Origin: JAIEPW01 sp964471915
Lineage (GTDB): Bacteria > Acidobacteriota > Terriglobia > Bryobacterales > Bryobacteraceae
DNA: 64,000 nucleotides
NCBI GenBank assembly: GCA_964471915.1
Contig: CAYYID010000004.1
Location: 73,556-137,555, forward strand
Direction: 5' to 3'
Shown here one piece after another: positions 1-8,994 of this stretch. Both the position numbers and the translations under genes were made by a program. The notes beneath the pieces are model-generated. The model made no database searches. It was not told where the DNA came from and saw nothing but the letters and a program-made list of their open reading frames with translations. Numbering within the stretch: position 1 is the stretch's first letter; each line of letters starts with the position of its first letter.

Positions 1-768
1 CGGGCCCAGTTTGGAATCAACGCCAAGGTCATCACCCGTGTGGATCTGACGCAGCCGTTTCGGACGAAATCCCGCTGGACCTTCGTTGTGGCCAAACAGC
101 CCGACGAGGAGAGTAGCGTCGTGGACGGAACGGGAGAGCGGGTCGGGGCAGTGCGCTTTTGCTTCATCGAGAACGGGCAGCCGGACTGCTCCGCGGATTT
201 GTTCCGGACCAGACATCGGGAGGAGGAGGTCGTCCTTTCGGATGGGGAGTCGCCGTTCTACGAGTTCCTTGGGGGCGGCGTCGTGTATTCGGGTCCCGGG
301 AGAACGCGTCCGCTGCTGCTCGTGAAAGGTTGCTCCAATCGCGGAGCGACCGGAAACTGCGGAGTGTCGACGTCCCTGTTTGATTATGATCGCAAGGCAG
401 AGAGGTTTCGCATCGTTTTCTTCAACGTAATGGGAAGAAACAACAATCAGGAGGCGCGATTCGTTGAGAGCGGTCCAATACTTGGCAGTGTAGTTGTCGC
501 CTATCCTACAGACGATGCACCCTTTACGTACTTCGTGGAGGTTTACAAGCGAGCCTCCGGCGGCGACTATTCGCGGGTGCTGAAGTATCGCGGGAAAACT
601 GGTTACGGCGATGGCAATCCGCTCGCGGTCATCGATTCAGAAATGCCAGAGACCCTTCGGCGGCTAGGTCTTTGGCGCCCGGGTGATCCCTTGCCCGTTC
701 CGCCACGGATGCCCAGAGGATGCACCCTCGTGCTGCGAAAGGGCGTCGAGTGGTGTGAGCCGCGTTAG
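1..768 (+). CDS. Hypothetical protein, 5'-truncated by window edge
   Basis: The frame is open from base 1 to a TAG stop at 766-768. The first usable start inside the window is a GTG at 40, but in-frame coding-like residues (AQFGINAKV) precede it, so the gene probably begins outside the window. About 255 codons are visible. I recognise no domain or catalytic motif. The product has scattered cysteines, a glycine-rich stretch near the middle and ends in WCEPR. Codon use between about 360 and 600 is visibly less GC-rich than in the following genes, which fits a fast-evolving or transferred gene. It converges on tadA. Confidence 0.6.
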   Translation, partial: RAQFGINAKVITRVDLTQPFRTKSRWTFVVAKQPDEESSVVDGTGERVGAVRFCFIENGQPDCSADLFRTRHREEEVVLSDGESPFYEFLGGGVVYSGPGRTRPLLLVKGCSNRGATGNCGVSTSLFDYDRKAERFRIVFFNVMGRNNNQEARFVESGPILGSVVVAYPTDDAPFTYFVEVYKRASGGDYSRVLKYRGKTGYGDGNPLAVIDSEMPETLRRLGLWRPGDPLPVPPRMPRGCTLVLRKGVEWCEPR

Positions 769-873
769 TGCCGTGGGAGAAACGGACCCAAATCGGATCC
801 CCCAGCCACTTGTTAGCACTACTGTCTAGCCCGCAGGGCTGTGCAGGGCCCGCGGCACCGGCTCTGCCCGCCC

Positions 874-893
874 GGGCCGGCACTGCCCGGCCC
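874..893. terminator. GC-only hairpin after tadA
   Basis: GGGCCGG (874-880) and CCGGCCC (887-893) form a perfect 7-bp stem with a 6-nt loop, abutting the tadA stop codon in a convergent intergenic region. There is no T-run, so it may act as a weak or Rho-assisted terminator or as a repeat unit. The rest of 769-892 shows no gene. Confidence 0.35.
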
Positions 894-1357
894 TACCGTC
901 GACCCGCAAAGAACCGCTGGAGCAGTTCCGTACATTCGGCCGCGAGCGCGCCTTCGGTGACCTCCACCCGGTGGTTCAGCAGGTCGGAGTCGACCACTTG
1001 GAACTTGCTGCGCACGCCGCCGAAGCGGAGGTCCCGGGCGCCGAAGACCAGGCGATCGATCCGGGCGTGGACGATGGCGCCGGCGCACATGACGCAGGGC
1101 TCCAGGGTAACGTACAGCGTACAGCCGGATAAGCGGTAATTATTCAATGACTTAGCGGCGGCGCGCAGGGCCAGGATCTCGGCATGGGCGGTGGGGTCGC
1201 CGGTGGCGATCGGCGCATTGAATCCCTCACCGGCGATGCGGCCGCCGCAGACCACCACGGCGCCGACCGGGACCTCGCCGCGCGCCTCCGCCTCGCGAGC
1301 CAGTTCCAGCGCCCGTCGCAAATACATTTCATCCGAGACCGAACGCTGTTCATCCAT
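893..1357 (-). CDS. tadA: tRNA-specific adenosine deaminase TadA
   Basis: Deaminates A34 to inosine in the tRNA anticodon in the cytoplasm. The 154-residue protein has the cytidine-deaminase zinc signature: HAE at residues 58-60 (zinc ligand His and catalytic Glu) and PCVMC at 87-91 (two Cys ligands). The length is typical of TadA. The usual GAxD/xxGA segment after strand 4 reads GARDLRFGG, so TadA is favoured over other deaminases by the HAE and PCxxC spacing but exact substrate is from family knowledge. It is a single gene, divergent from the ABC exporter operon that begins at 1419. Confidence 0.88.
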   Translation of the reverse strand: MDEQRSVSDEMYLRRALELAREAEARGEVPVGAVVVCGGRIAGEGFNAPIATGDPTAHAEILALRAAAKSLNNYRLSGCTLYVTLEPCVMCAGAIVHARIDRLVFGARDLRFGGVRSKFQVVDSDLLNHRVEVTEGALAAECTELLQRFFAGRR

Positions 1358-1406
1358 CGAAAGCGGGCGTTCGCCGATGAAGGCTGCCCGGACCGTTCCG
1401 CTCCCC

Positions 1407-1412
1407 TAGAAT
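1407..1412 (+). promoter_or_regulatory. -10-like TAGAAT for the ABC exporter operon
   Basis: TAGAAT lies 6 nt before the ATG at 1419 with no Shine-Dalgarno between them. Transcription 6-8 nt downstream of the hexamer would start at or next to the ATG, so the mRNA would be essentially leaderless. Confidence 0.5.
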
Positions 1413-1418
1413 ACTAAT

Positions 1419-2588
1419 ATGCTGCGTCACATTCCGCTGATCTGGAAGAACGCCGTCCGGAACCGCCGGCGGAGCCTGCTGACCATCGCGTCGATCGCTG
1501 CGTCGTTCGCCCTGCTGGGGACGCTCGCGGCGATGTACCGCGCGCTGTTCTGGAGCGATCCCGTCCCCGGGCAGGAACTGCGGGTGATGACCCGGCACCG
1601 GGTGTCGCTGACGCAGTCGATGCCGGTGAGCTACGAGCAGAAGATCCGGGCCGTGCCGGGCGTCCAGGCCATAACGATCCTGAACTGGTTCGGCGGGACC
1701 TACAAGGACGAGCAGGTGGACCGGACGAACATGTTCGCGCGGTTCTCCACGGATCCGAAGAACTTCTTCGACGTGCGTCCGGACATCGTGATCAGCGAGG
1801 AAGCAAAGCAGGCGTTCCTGCGGGACCGGCGCGGCGCAATCGCCGCCGTCGAGCTCGCCAACAAGAAGGGCTGGAAGATCGGCGAGCGGATCAACCTGAC
1901 CGGCGACATCTGGCCGGTGAACCTGGAGCTCATTCTGGTGGGGACCTTCGTCGACAAGGCCGACCGGGAGTCGATGTACTTCAACCACGAGTACATTCGC
2001 GAGGCGCTGGGCGCGCGGAGCGGGCGGCGGGACACCGTGGGCTTGTTCTGGATGCGGGCGGACGCGGCGGAAAGCGTGCCGAAGATCGCCAAGGCGGTGG
2101 ACGATATGTTCGCGAACTCGCCGGCGCAGACGCGGACGGAGTCCGAGCAGGCTTTCGGGCTGGCGTTCGTGGCGTTTCTCGGCAACGTGAAGCTGTTCCT
2201 GGCGGCGATCTGCGGGGCGATTACGTTCACGATCCTGCTGGTGACCGGGAACACGATGGCGATGAGCGTCCGGGAGCGGCGGCGCGACGTCGGGATCCTG
2301 AAGACGCTGGGCTACACGCCGGGCGCGATCCTGGGCATGATCCTCGGGGAGGCGGCGGTGATCTCGCTGATCGGCGGGGCGATCGGGCTGGGCCTCGCGA
2401 ACGGGATCGCCTGGGTGGTGCGGCAGGGCCCCGCGATCTTCGCGCAGTTGTCGCAGGTGGCGATCACGCCGTCGGTGGCGGCGGCGGGCCTGGCGGCCGC
2501 CGTATTGATCGGTGTCGCGAGTTCGTTCTTGCCGGCGTTCAACGCTTCGCGGACGCCGATCCTGACGGCCCTGAAGGCCACGGATTGA
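1419..2588 (+). CDS. ABC transporter permease, MacB/FtsX type (first of two)
   Basis: Inner-membrane permease of 389 residues with the MacB/DevC layout: one N-terminal membrane segment (about 19-42), a large periplasmic domain (MacB_PCD-like, about 45-250), then three C-terminal segments (FtsX-like, about 255-375). The cytoplasmic loop VRERRRDVGILKTLG is the typical FtsX-family coupling region that contacts the ATPase. It heads a four-gene operon with 4 nt to the next permease. Substrate is unknown; such pumps export lipids, peptides or macrolides, or act mechanically on the envelope. Confidence 0.85.
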   Translation: MLRHIPLIWKNAVRNRRRSLLTIASIAASFALLGTLAAMYRALFWSDPVPGQELRVMTRHRVSLTQSMPVSYEQKIRAVPGVQAITILNWFGGTYKDEQVDRTNMFARFSTDPKNFFDVRPDIVISEEAKQAFLRDRRGAIAAVELANKKGWKIGERINLTGDIWPVNLELILVGTFVDKADRESMYFNHEYIREALGARSGRRDTVGLFWMRADAAESVPKIAKAVDDMFANSPAQTRTESEQAFGLAFVAFLGNVKLFLAAICGAITFTILLVTGNTMAMSVRERRRDVGILKTLGYTPGAILGMILGEAAVISLIGGAIGLGLANGIAWVVRQGPAIFAQLSQVAITPSVAAAGLAAAVLIGVASSFLPAFNASRTPILTALKATD

Positions 2589-2592
2589 AGTC

Positions 2593-3756
2593 ATGAAGAT
2601 CCCGTTCTCTTACAACGTGCGGAACCTGGTGGTCCGCAAGACGACAACGGTGATGACCGCGCTGGGCATCGCCTTGACGGTGGCGGTGCTGCTGGCGGTG
2701 CTGGCGCTCGTGGATGGCCTGCGCAGCTCACTGCGGAACTCGGGGAACCCGCGCAACATTCTGGTGATGCGCAAGGGCGCGACGGCGGAGCTGTCGAGCG
2801 GGGTGACGCGGCAGGCCTACCAGGACATCAAGTTCAAGCCCGGGGTCGCCAAGGGCGGCGACGGACAGCCGCTGGCGTCGCTGGAGATCATCACCGTGAT
2901 CAACCTGCCCAGCGTCGATTCGGACGCCGGCATGAACGTCACCACGCGCGGGCTGCTGCCGGCGGGCTTCGAGATCCGGAACCTGAAGATCGTCGAAGGG
3001 CGGGCGTTCCAGCCCGGCCAGCGGGAGCTGGTGGTCGGGCGGTCAATCGCCAAGCGGTATCCGGACGCGCGGCTGGGCGGCAAGCTCAAGTTCGGCAAGG
3101 GCGAGTGGTCGATCGTCGGCGTGGCGGACGGCGGGGGCGGCCCCATCGACAGCGAGATCCTGGGTGACCTGAACCAGGTGGCGAGCGACCTGAACCGGCT
3201 GGAGGGGCTGAGCACCATCTGGGTCCGGGCCGACGATGAAGCCACGGCGCAGGCGCTGGTGAATTCGATCAACGAGGATGTGAAGCTGACGGCGCAGGCC
3301 AAAACCGAACTCGAATACCTGGAGGCGCAGACCAACTCGGCGCAGCCGATTCAGTTCATCGGCGTGTTCGTGGCCGTGATCATGGCCGTGGGGTCGAGCT
3401 TCGCGGCGATGAACACGATGTACGCGGCGGTTTCGCGGCGGGCGAAGGAGATCGGAACGCTGCGGGTGCTCGGCTTTTCGAAAGGGTCCATTCTGACCAG
3501 CTTCTTCCTGGAGTCGATCGCGCTGTCGCTGCTCGGCGGGCTGCTGGGTTGCCTCTTGGCGCTGCCGCTGAACGGGATCACGACGGGCGTGGGCAATTCG
3601 GTGACCTTCAGCGAGATCGCGTTCAACTTCCGGGTGAGCCCGGCGACCATGGCGGTGGGAGTGGCGTTTGCGGTGGCGATGGGCGCGCTGGGCGGGCTGT
3701 TTCCGGCTCGGTCGGCCGCGCGCAAGGAGATTTTGACGGCTTTGCGGGAAATCTAA
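2593..3756 (+). CDS. ABC transporter permease, MacB/FtsX type (second)
   Basis: Permease of 387 residues with the same layout as its upstream neighbour: N-terminal membrane helix (about 20-42), periplasmic domain, and three C-terminal helices (about 255-380) with the coupling motif SRRAKEIGTLRVLG. Two different permease genes suggest a heterodimeric exporter rather than the homodimer seen in MacB. It begins 4 nt after the first permease and ends 2 nt before the adaptor gene, so the operon is tight. Confidence 0.85.
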   Translation: MKIPFSYNVRNLVVRKTTTVMTALGIALTVAVLLAVLALVDGLRSSLRNSGNPRNILVMRKGATAELSSGVTRQAYQDIKFKPGVAKGGDGQPLASLEIITVINLPSVDSDAGMNVTTRGLLPAGFEIRNLKIVEGRAFQPGQRELVVGRSIAKRYPDARLGGKLKFGKGEWSIVGVADGGGGPIDSEILGDLNQVASDLNRLEGLSTIWVRADDEATAQALVNSINEDVKLTAQAKTELEYLEAQTNSAQPIQFIGVFVAVIMAVGSSFAAMNTMYAAVSRRAKEIGTLRVLGFSKGSILTSFFLESIALSLLGGLLGCLLALPLNGITTGVGNSVTFSEIAFNFRVSPATMAVGVAFAVAMGALGGLFPARSAARKEILTALREI

Positions 3757-3758
3757 GC

Positions 3759-5099
3759 ATGGCGGAACTGAGCAAACTGCGGATCGACCGGTCGAAGAAG
3801 CGGCGCGAGGGCCCCTCGCGCTGGGCGACCGCGTGGATCCTGGGCGGCATCGGACTTTTTCTTCTCTTCGGCGCGTACCGGCTGTGGAGCCGGTGGAATG
3901 CGCCGGTGGAAGTGGAGACGGCGCGGGTGCGGGCGATCACGGCGGAGGCCGCGGCGGCCGAGGGATCGGTGATCCTGAACGCGACCGGCTACATCATCGC
4001 CGCGCACAAGATCCAGCTCGCTTCGAAGGTGGTCGGCAAGGTGGATTGGATCGGCGTGGAGAAGGGTGATCGCGTGCAAAAAGGACAGGTCCTGGTGCGC
4101 CTGGAGGACGCCGAGTACCGGGCGCAGGTGCAGCAAGGGCGCGGCAACGTCGCCACGCTCGAAGCCCGGCTGCAGGAGGCGCTGAACGGCAGCCGCCCGG
4201 AGGAGATCCAGCGCGCGAAGGCGGATCTCGAGACCGGGCTGGCGGACCTGACCAACGCGAAGGTCAACCTGGAGCGCAATGCCGGTCTCGTCAAGGAAGG
4301 GGTCTTCTCGAAACAGGCGCTGGACGACGCGAAGGCCCGCTATGACAACGCGCTGGCGCGTGTCGAGTCCCTCAAGAAGACCTACGAGTTGGCGAAGCTC
4401 GGCCCCCGCCAGGAACAGATCGCCGCGCTGCGCGGACAGCTGGAGCAGTCCAAGGGGCAGCTCGCGTTCTTTGAGACGCAGCTCGACAACACGATTATCC
4501 GCGCGCCGGTGGCGGGGACGATCCTGGAGCGCAACGTCGAGAAGGGTGAGTTTGTGACCACCGGCTTCGTCGGCGACCGCGGAGCCAAGGGCTACGTGGT
4601 GTCGCTTGCCGATCTGAACGATCTGCAGGTGGAACTCGACATCAACCAGAACGATTTCGCGAAGCTGGGCCCCAAGCAGAAGGGGGCCATCACCACCGAC
4701 GCCTACCCGGACCGCAAGTACGAAGGCTACATCTACGAGGTGTCGCCCGAGGCGAACCGCCAAAAAGCGACCGTGCAGGTGAAGGTGAAGGTCGTGAACC
4801 CGGACGCGTTCCTGCGGCCCGAGATGAACGCGAGCGTCGCGTTCCTGGCCGAGGCCAAGCCCCAGGAGACCACGGCCGCGCCCGCCAAGCCGACCATCGT
4901 CGTCCCGGCGAGCGCGGTCAAGGACGGCAACGTGTTCGTCCTGGTGAACGGCAAGGCCCTCCGCAAGAAGGTGAAGACGGGACCGGCGCAGGCCAATGGC
5001 GTGCGAATCGACGAGGGGCTGATCGGCGGCGAGGACCTGATCCTGGGTCCGCCGGCGGAACTGAAGGACGGCGACAAGGTCGCGGTGAAGAAAGGGTAG
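3759..5099 (+). CDS. HlyD/RND-type periplasmic adaptor
   Basis: Membrane-fusion protein of 446 residues that links the permeases to an outer-membrane channel. It has a short basic N-terminus, one membrane anchor (about 22-41), a biotinyl-lipoyl-like half-motif (VGKVDWIGVEKGDRVQKGQ), a helical-hairpin coiled coil (about 110-240), the second lipoyl half (IRAPVAGTI), beta-barrel and membrane-proximal domains. I chose the ATG at 3759, 2 nt after the permease stop, because the longer frame upstream only overlaps the permease. Family knowledge puts it in a tripartite efflux complex. Confidence 0.85.
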   Translation: MAELSKLRIDRSKKRREGPSRWATAWILGGIGLFLLFGAYRLWSRWNAPVEVETARVRAITAEAAAAEGSVILNATGYIIAAHKIQLASKVVGKVDWIGVEKGDRVQKGQVLVRLEDAEYRAQVQQGRGNVATLEARLQEALNGSRPEEIQRAKADLETGLADLTNAKVNLERNAGLVKEGVFSKQALDDAKARYDNALARVESLKKTYELAKLGPRQEQIAALRGQLEQSKGQLAFFETQLDNTIIRAPVAGTILERNVEKGEFVTTGFVGDRGAKGYVVSLADLNDLQVELDINQNDFAKLGPKQKGAITTDAYPDRKYEGYIYEVSPEANRQKATVQVKVKVVNPDAFLRPEMNASVAFLAEAKPQETTAAPAKPTIVVPASAVKDGNVFVLVNGKALRKKVKTGPAQANGVRIDEGLIGGEDLILGPPAELKDGDKVAVKKG

Positions 5100-5102
5100 C
5101 CG

Positions 5103-5828
<726 letters not shown>

Positions 5829-5858
5829 GCAATCCGTCTGAACCGCCCGCCGCAGGCG

Positions 5859-5864
5859 TAGACT
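5859..5864 (+). promoter_or_regulatory. -10-like TAGACT for the hydrolase gene
   Basis: TAGACT sits 7 nt before the ATG at 5872. No Shine-Dalgarno is present, consistent with a leaderless transcript. Confidence 0.4.
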
Positions 5865-5871
5865 TCTAAAG

Positions 5872-6891
5872 ATGCTCGAGAACGTCTGCCGGACCCGGCG
5901 CCACACCACTTTCTATTACTCGGCGGGACCCGCCGGCGGCACGCCCGTGATCTTCGTGCACGGCTGGCCGGAACTTGCCTACTCCTGGCGGCACCAGTTG
6001 CCGGTCTTCGGCGCGCTCGGCTTCCGCGCTATCGCCCCGGACATGCGCGGCTACGGACGGTCCTCGATTCCCGCCCGGCATGAGGAATACGCGCTCGAGC
6101 ACGCCGTCGCCGACATGCTCGAGTTGCTCGATCACCTGGGCGCCGAAAAGGCGGTCTGGGTCGGGCACGACTGGGGCGCCCCCGTAGTGTGGTCGCTCGC
6201 GCAGCACCACGCCGCGCGGTGCCACGCCGTCGCGAACCTCTGCGCGCCGTACATGCCGGCTGGTTTCGGCCGCGAGTCCTCGCTGCCCCATGTCCGGCGT
6301 GAGATCTACCCTGAGGACCGCTTCCCGGCGGGCCAGTGGGAGTACTTCCTCTTCCACCGGGATCATTTCGACGAGTGCGTCGCCGCGTTCGAGGCAAACG
6401 TCCGCAACGCGGTGCGGACTCTGTTCCGCGCCGGCGACCCGGCGCATATGGAGAAACCGTCGCCGACCGCCTTCACCCGCCTCCGCGGCGGCTTCTTCGG
6501 ACCCGGCAGCGCGCCCGCGCCGCCGCTGCCCCGCGACCCCGCGGTGCTCACCGAAGAAGACGAGCACCGCTACGCCGCCGCGCTCGAACGCGGCGGATTC
6601 TCCGGACCGAACAGTTGGTACGTCAACGAGGACGCCAACCTCGCCTATGCCCGCCGCGCTCCCGGCGGCGCGCGACTCGCCATGCCGGTTCTGTTCCTGC
6701 ACGCCGCTTACGATGCCGTCTGCGACACGGCGGCGTCGACCATGGCGCAGCCGATGCGGGACCACTGCGCGCGGCTGACGGAGGTGACCGTGAAGTCCGG
6801 GCACTGGATGGCGCAGGAGAAGCCTCAGGAGGTCAACGCGGCCCTGGCGCGGTGGCTGGCGGCCGCGGTCCCGGCGGCGTGGCGCGCCTGA
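5872..6891 (+). CDS. Alpha/beta hydrolase, epoxide-hydrolase-like
   Basis: Cytosolic alpha/beta-fold hydrolase of 339 residues. The oxyanion motif HGWPE is at 30-34 and the nucleophile elbow GHDWGA at 98-103, which places Asp100 as nucleophile; this Asp and the preceding HGWPE are the hallmark of epoxide hydrolases and haloalkane dehalogenases. The catalytic His is in KSGHWM near the C-terminus. A cap domain occupies about 140-260 and contains tyrosines that could act as the epoxide-protonating residues. Epoxide hydrolase is more likely than dehalogenase because of HGWPE. It is a single gene; the natural substrate cannot be read from sequence. Confidence 0.78.
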   Translation: MLENVCRTRRHTTFYYSAGPAGGTPVIFVHGWPELAYSWRHQLPVFGALGFRAIAPDMRGYGRSSIPARHEEYALEHAVADMLELLDHLGAEKAVWVGHDWGAPVVWSLAQHHAARCHAVANLCAPYMPAGFGRESSLPHVRREIYPEDRFPAGQWEYFLFHRDHFDECVAAFEANVRNAVRTLFRAGDPAHMEKPSPTAFTRLRGGFFGPGSAPAPPLPRDPAVLTEEDEHRYAAALERGGFSGPNSWYVNEDANLAYARRAPGGARLAMPVLFLHAAYDAVCDTAASTMAQPMRDHCARLTEVTVKSGHWMAQEKPQEVNAALARWLAAAVPAAWRA

Positions 6892-6956
6892 TGGTCCGGG
6901 ATACCGCCAGATCCCAGGAACCTTTTCCGGGCTTCCGGTGTCCAATCGGGCAGGCG

Positions 6957-6962
6957 TAGAAT
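6957..6962 (+). promoter_or_regulatory. -10-like TAGAAT for the sigma factor gene
   Basis: TAGAAT 20 nt before the GTG at 6983. AAGGAA at 6965-6970 lies between and may be a ribosome binding site, so this transcript could have a short leader. Confidence 0.4.
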
Positions 6963-6982
6963 ATAAGGAAGCGAGCGCACCC

Positions 6983-7645
6983 GTGGCGGACTCCACCTTC
7001 GGCTTCGCGTTTGAATCGGCGGTCTCACAAGATACCGCCCGGGAAGAGGACTCCGCCCTCGTCGGCGGCCTAAGGTCCGGCGAGGATTGGGCTTACGAAG
7101 CCCTGATCCAGCGCTACCAGCAACCGATCTACAGCCTGGTATACCGCCTGATGGACGATCCGAGCGAGGCCTCGGATGTCGTCCAGGAAGTTTTTCTCAA
7201 GGTGTTTCGCAGCATCGGGAGCTTCCGCGGACAGTCGAGTTTGAAGACCTGGACCTACCGGATCGCGGTGAACGAAGCGCACAATCACCGGCGGTGGTTC
7301 GGGCGGCACCGGCGCAAGGAAGTCGGGCTGGCGGCGGACGAGGACGCGGGCTACCAGGATCTGACCGTGGATCCCGGGGCCAGCCCGTTCCAGGCGGCCG
7401 CGACGGCCGAGACGCTGAGCATCATCGAAGAGGAACTGGGACGGCTGAACGAGTCGTTCCGGGCCGTGGTGGTGCTGCGCGACATGCAGGATCTCGAATA
7501 CGAAGAGATCGCGCAGGTGTTGGAGATCTCGCTGGGAACGGTCAAATCCCGGCTGGTGCGTGGCAGAGAGGCCCTCCGGAGGCGTCTGGAGGAGCGGATG
7601 GGAGCGTCGGCCCGGCTGCAGTTTGTGCCGGCCGCGGCCGAATAG
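6983..7645 (+). CDS. RNA polymerase sigma factor, ECF (RpoE-like)
   Basis: Sigma-70 family ECF factor of 220 residues from the chosen GTG at 6983; an upstream in-frame GTG at 6938 lies before the putative -10 and is less likely. Region 2 is seen as SDVVQEVFLKVFRSI with the promoter-melting FRGQSSLKTWTYRI segment; region 4 helix-turn-helix is YEEIAQVLEISLGTVKSRL. The next gene starts 3 nt after the stop and encodes a membrane protein that is a reasonable regulator of it. The stimulus is unknown. Confidence 0.88.
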   Translation: MADSTFGFAFESAVSQDTAREEDSALVGGLRSGEDWAYEALIQRYQQPIYSLVYRLMDDPSEASDVVQEVFLKVFRSIGSFRGQSSLKTWTYRIAVNEAHNHRRWFGRHRRKEVGLAADEDAGYQDLTVDPGASPFQAAATAETLSIIEEELGRLNESFRAVVVLRDMQDLEYEEIAQVLEISLGTVKSRLVRGREALRRRLEERMGASARLQFVPAAAE

Positions 7646-7648
7646 CCT

Positions 7649-8236
7649 ATGAAGATGAACTTCGAGGAACGCGATCTGCGAAAGGAACTGGCGAGACTGC
7701 CGGCGCCGCAAGCGCCGGAGAGGCTCGGGGTGGCGCTGCGGGTGATCGCTTCCCGCGAGGCCCAGCGGCGGCGGGAGCGGCAGAGCTGGCAGCAGCGGGC
7801 GGCGCTGGCGTGGAACCGGATGGGATTCCTGGCCCGGACCATGATGCGGCCCCTGGCGGTACCGGCCTTCGGCGGCCTGAGCACCGCGGTGATGGTGTTC
7901 AGCATCTTCGTGCCGAACCTGGCGCTGCCGCGGCCGTCCTCCGACGTGCCGACCATGCTGACCACGGAAGCTTCGGTGAAGGGCCTGGGCCTGGCGCCCG
8001 GCGCCTACACCGGCGACGCGGACCTGGTGCTCGACCTGGTGATTGACGAACAGGGCCGCATGCTCGACTACCACGTGGTGAGCGGGCACACCACCCTGAA
8101 GGACCCCAGTGTCCGCAGGTTGCTGGAGAATAACCTGCTGTTCACCAGCTTCAACCCGGGCACGTCCTTCGGCCAGCCGGCGCCGTCCAAGATCCGCCTG
8201 TCGCTCAAGACCAGCCGGATCGAAGTGCGGGGCTGA
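7649..8236 (+). CDS. Single-pass membrane protein with TonB-C-like domain, likely partner of the ECF sigma
   Basis: A 195-residue protein with a basic, Arg-rich N-terminus (about 1-55), one membrane segment (about 70-93) and an extracytoplasmic domain. The segment LVLDLVIDEQGRMLDYHVV followed by LLFTSFNPGTSFGQP resembles the TonB C-terminal fold (variable, Gly-containing hairpin, then F.PG...G.P). Position immediately after the sigma gene, the cytoplasmic N-terminus and single membrane span fit an anti-sigma role, but no zinc-binding anti-sigma motif is seen. Anti-sigma function is therefore an inference from context. Confidence 0.55.
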   Translation: MKMNFEERDLRKELARLPAPQAPERLGVALRVIASREAQRRRERQSWQQRAALAWNRMGFLARTMMRPLAVPAFGGLSTAVMVFSIFVPNLALPRPSSDVPTMLTTEASVKGLGLAPGAYTGDADLVLDLVIDEQGRMLDYHVVSGHTTLKDPSVRRLLENNLLFTSFNPGTSFGQPAPSKIRLSLKTSRIEVRG

Positions 8237-8240
8237 CGCT

Positions 8241-8987
8241 CTGGGCCGCCGCCTCGGACAGCACTTCCTGCAAAGCCGTTCCGCGCTGGAGCGCATTGCC
8301 GCGCTGGCCTGCGGGGAAGACACCGCGCCGCTGGTGGTCGAAATCGGCCCCGGGCGCGGCGCGCTCACGTCGGTATTGCTGGAAAAGGCTGCGCGCGTGG
8401 TGGCCATCGAAGTCGATCCCGTGCTGATCGAGTACCTCCGTCAGAAGTACCGCGAGGAGATCCACGCCGGCCGGCTGGAACTGGTCGCCTCCGACGTGCT
8501 GAAGGCGGACTTGGGGACGTGGGGTCCGGCGGCGATCGCGGGGAACCTGCCCTACTACATCACCTCGCCGATTCTGGAGCGCGTCTTCGCGGCGCCGGGC
8601 TGGGTCCGCGCGGTGTTCCTGATGCAGAAAGAAGTGGCGGAGCGGATCGCCGCGCGGCCGGGCTCGCGGGACTACGGCTATCTGTCGGTGCTCGCCCAGG
8701 CGCATGCGGAAGTGAAGCTGTGCTTTACCGTGCCGCCGGGCGCGTTCCGGCCGCCTCCGAAGGTGGAAAGCGCGGTGGTGGCGTTCGCGCCGCGCCCGGA
8801 GCGGCCGGAGCCCGGGCTGCTTGAGTTCGCCGGCTGGTGCTTCGCGCACAAACGGAAGACGCTGCGGAACAACCTGGCGGAGCATTTCGACCGGACCGCG
8901 CTGGCCGCCATCCCCGAGACCGGCAAGCGCGCGGAGCAACTGTCGATCGCCGAACTCGCGGCGTTGCGCGCGCGGCTGCTATCCTAG
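8241..8987 (+). CDS. rsmA: 16S rRNA (adenine1518/1519-N6,N6)-dimethyltransferase
   Basis: Dimethylates two adjacent adenines in the 3' hairpin of 16S rRNA. The protein begins near LGRRLGQHFL, the normal RsmA N-terminus, then the SAM motif VEIGPGRGALT and catalytic motif IV NLPYYITSPI. About 248 residues. No ATG, GTG or TTG exists in frame near this N-terminus; the best candidate is CTG at 8241, four nt after the stop of the preceding gene, with weak GCGGGG upstream. The only in-frame ATG (8109) is 132 nt inside the preceding gene and would add residues unlike any RsmA. The next gene, gltX, follows after 7 nt. Confidence 0.85.
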   Translation: MGRRLGQHFLQSRSALERIAALACGEDTAPLVVEIGPGRGALTSVLLEKAARVVAIEVDPVLIEYLRQKYREEIHAGRLELVASDVLKADLGTWGPAAIAGNLPYYITSPILERVFAAPGWVRAVFLMQKEVAERIAARPGSRDYGYLSVLAQAHAEVKLCFTVPPGAFRPPPKVESAVVAFAPRPERPEPGLLEFAGWCFAHKRKTLRNNLAEHFDRTALAAIPETGKRAEQLSIAELAALRARLLS

Positions 8988-8990
8988 AAT
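8985..8990 (+). promoter_or_regulatory. -10-like TAGAAT for gltX
   Basis: TAGAAT overlaps the rsmA stop codon and lies 4 nt before the gltX ATG at 8995, consistent with a leaderless gltX transcript. Confidence 0.45.
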
Positions 8991-8994
8991 TTCC

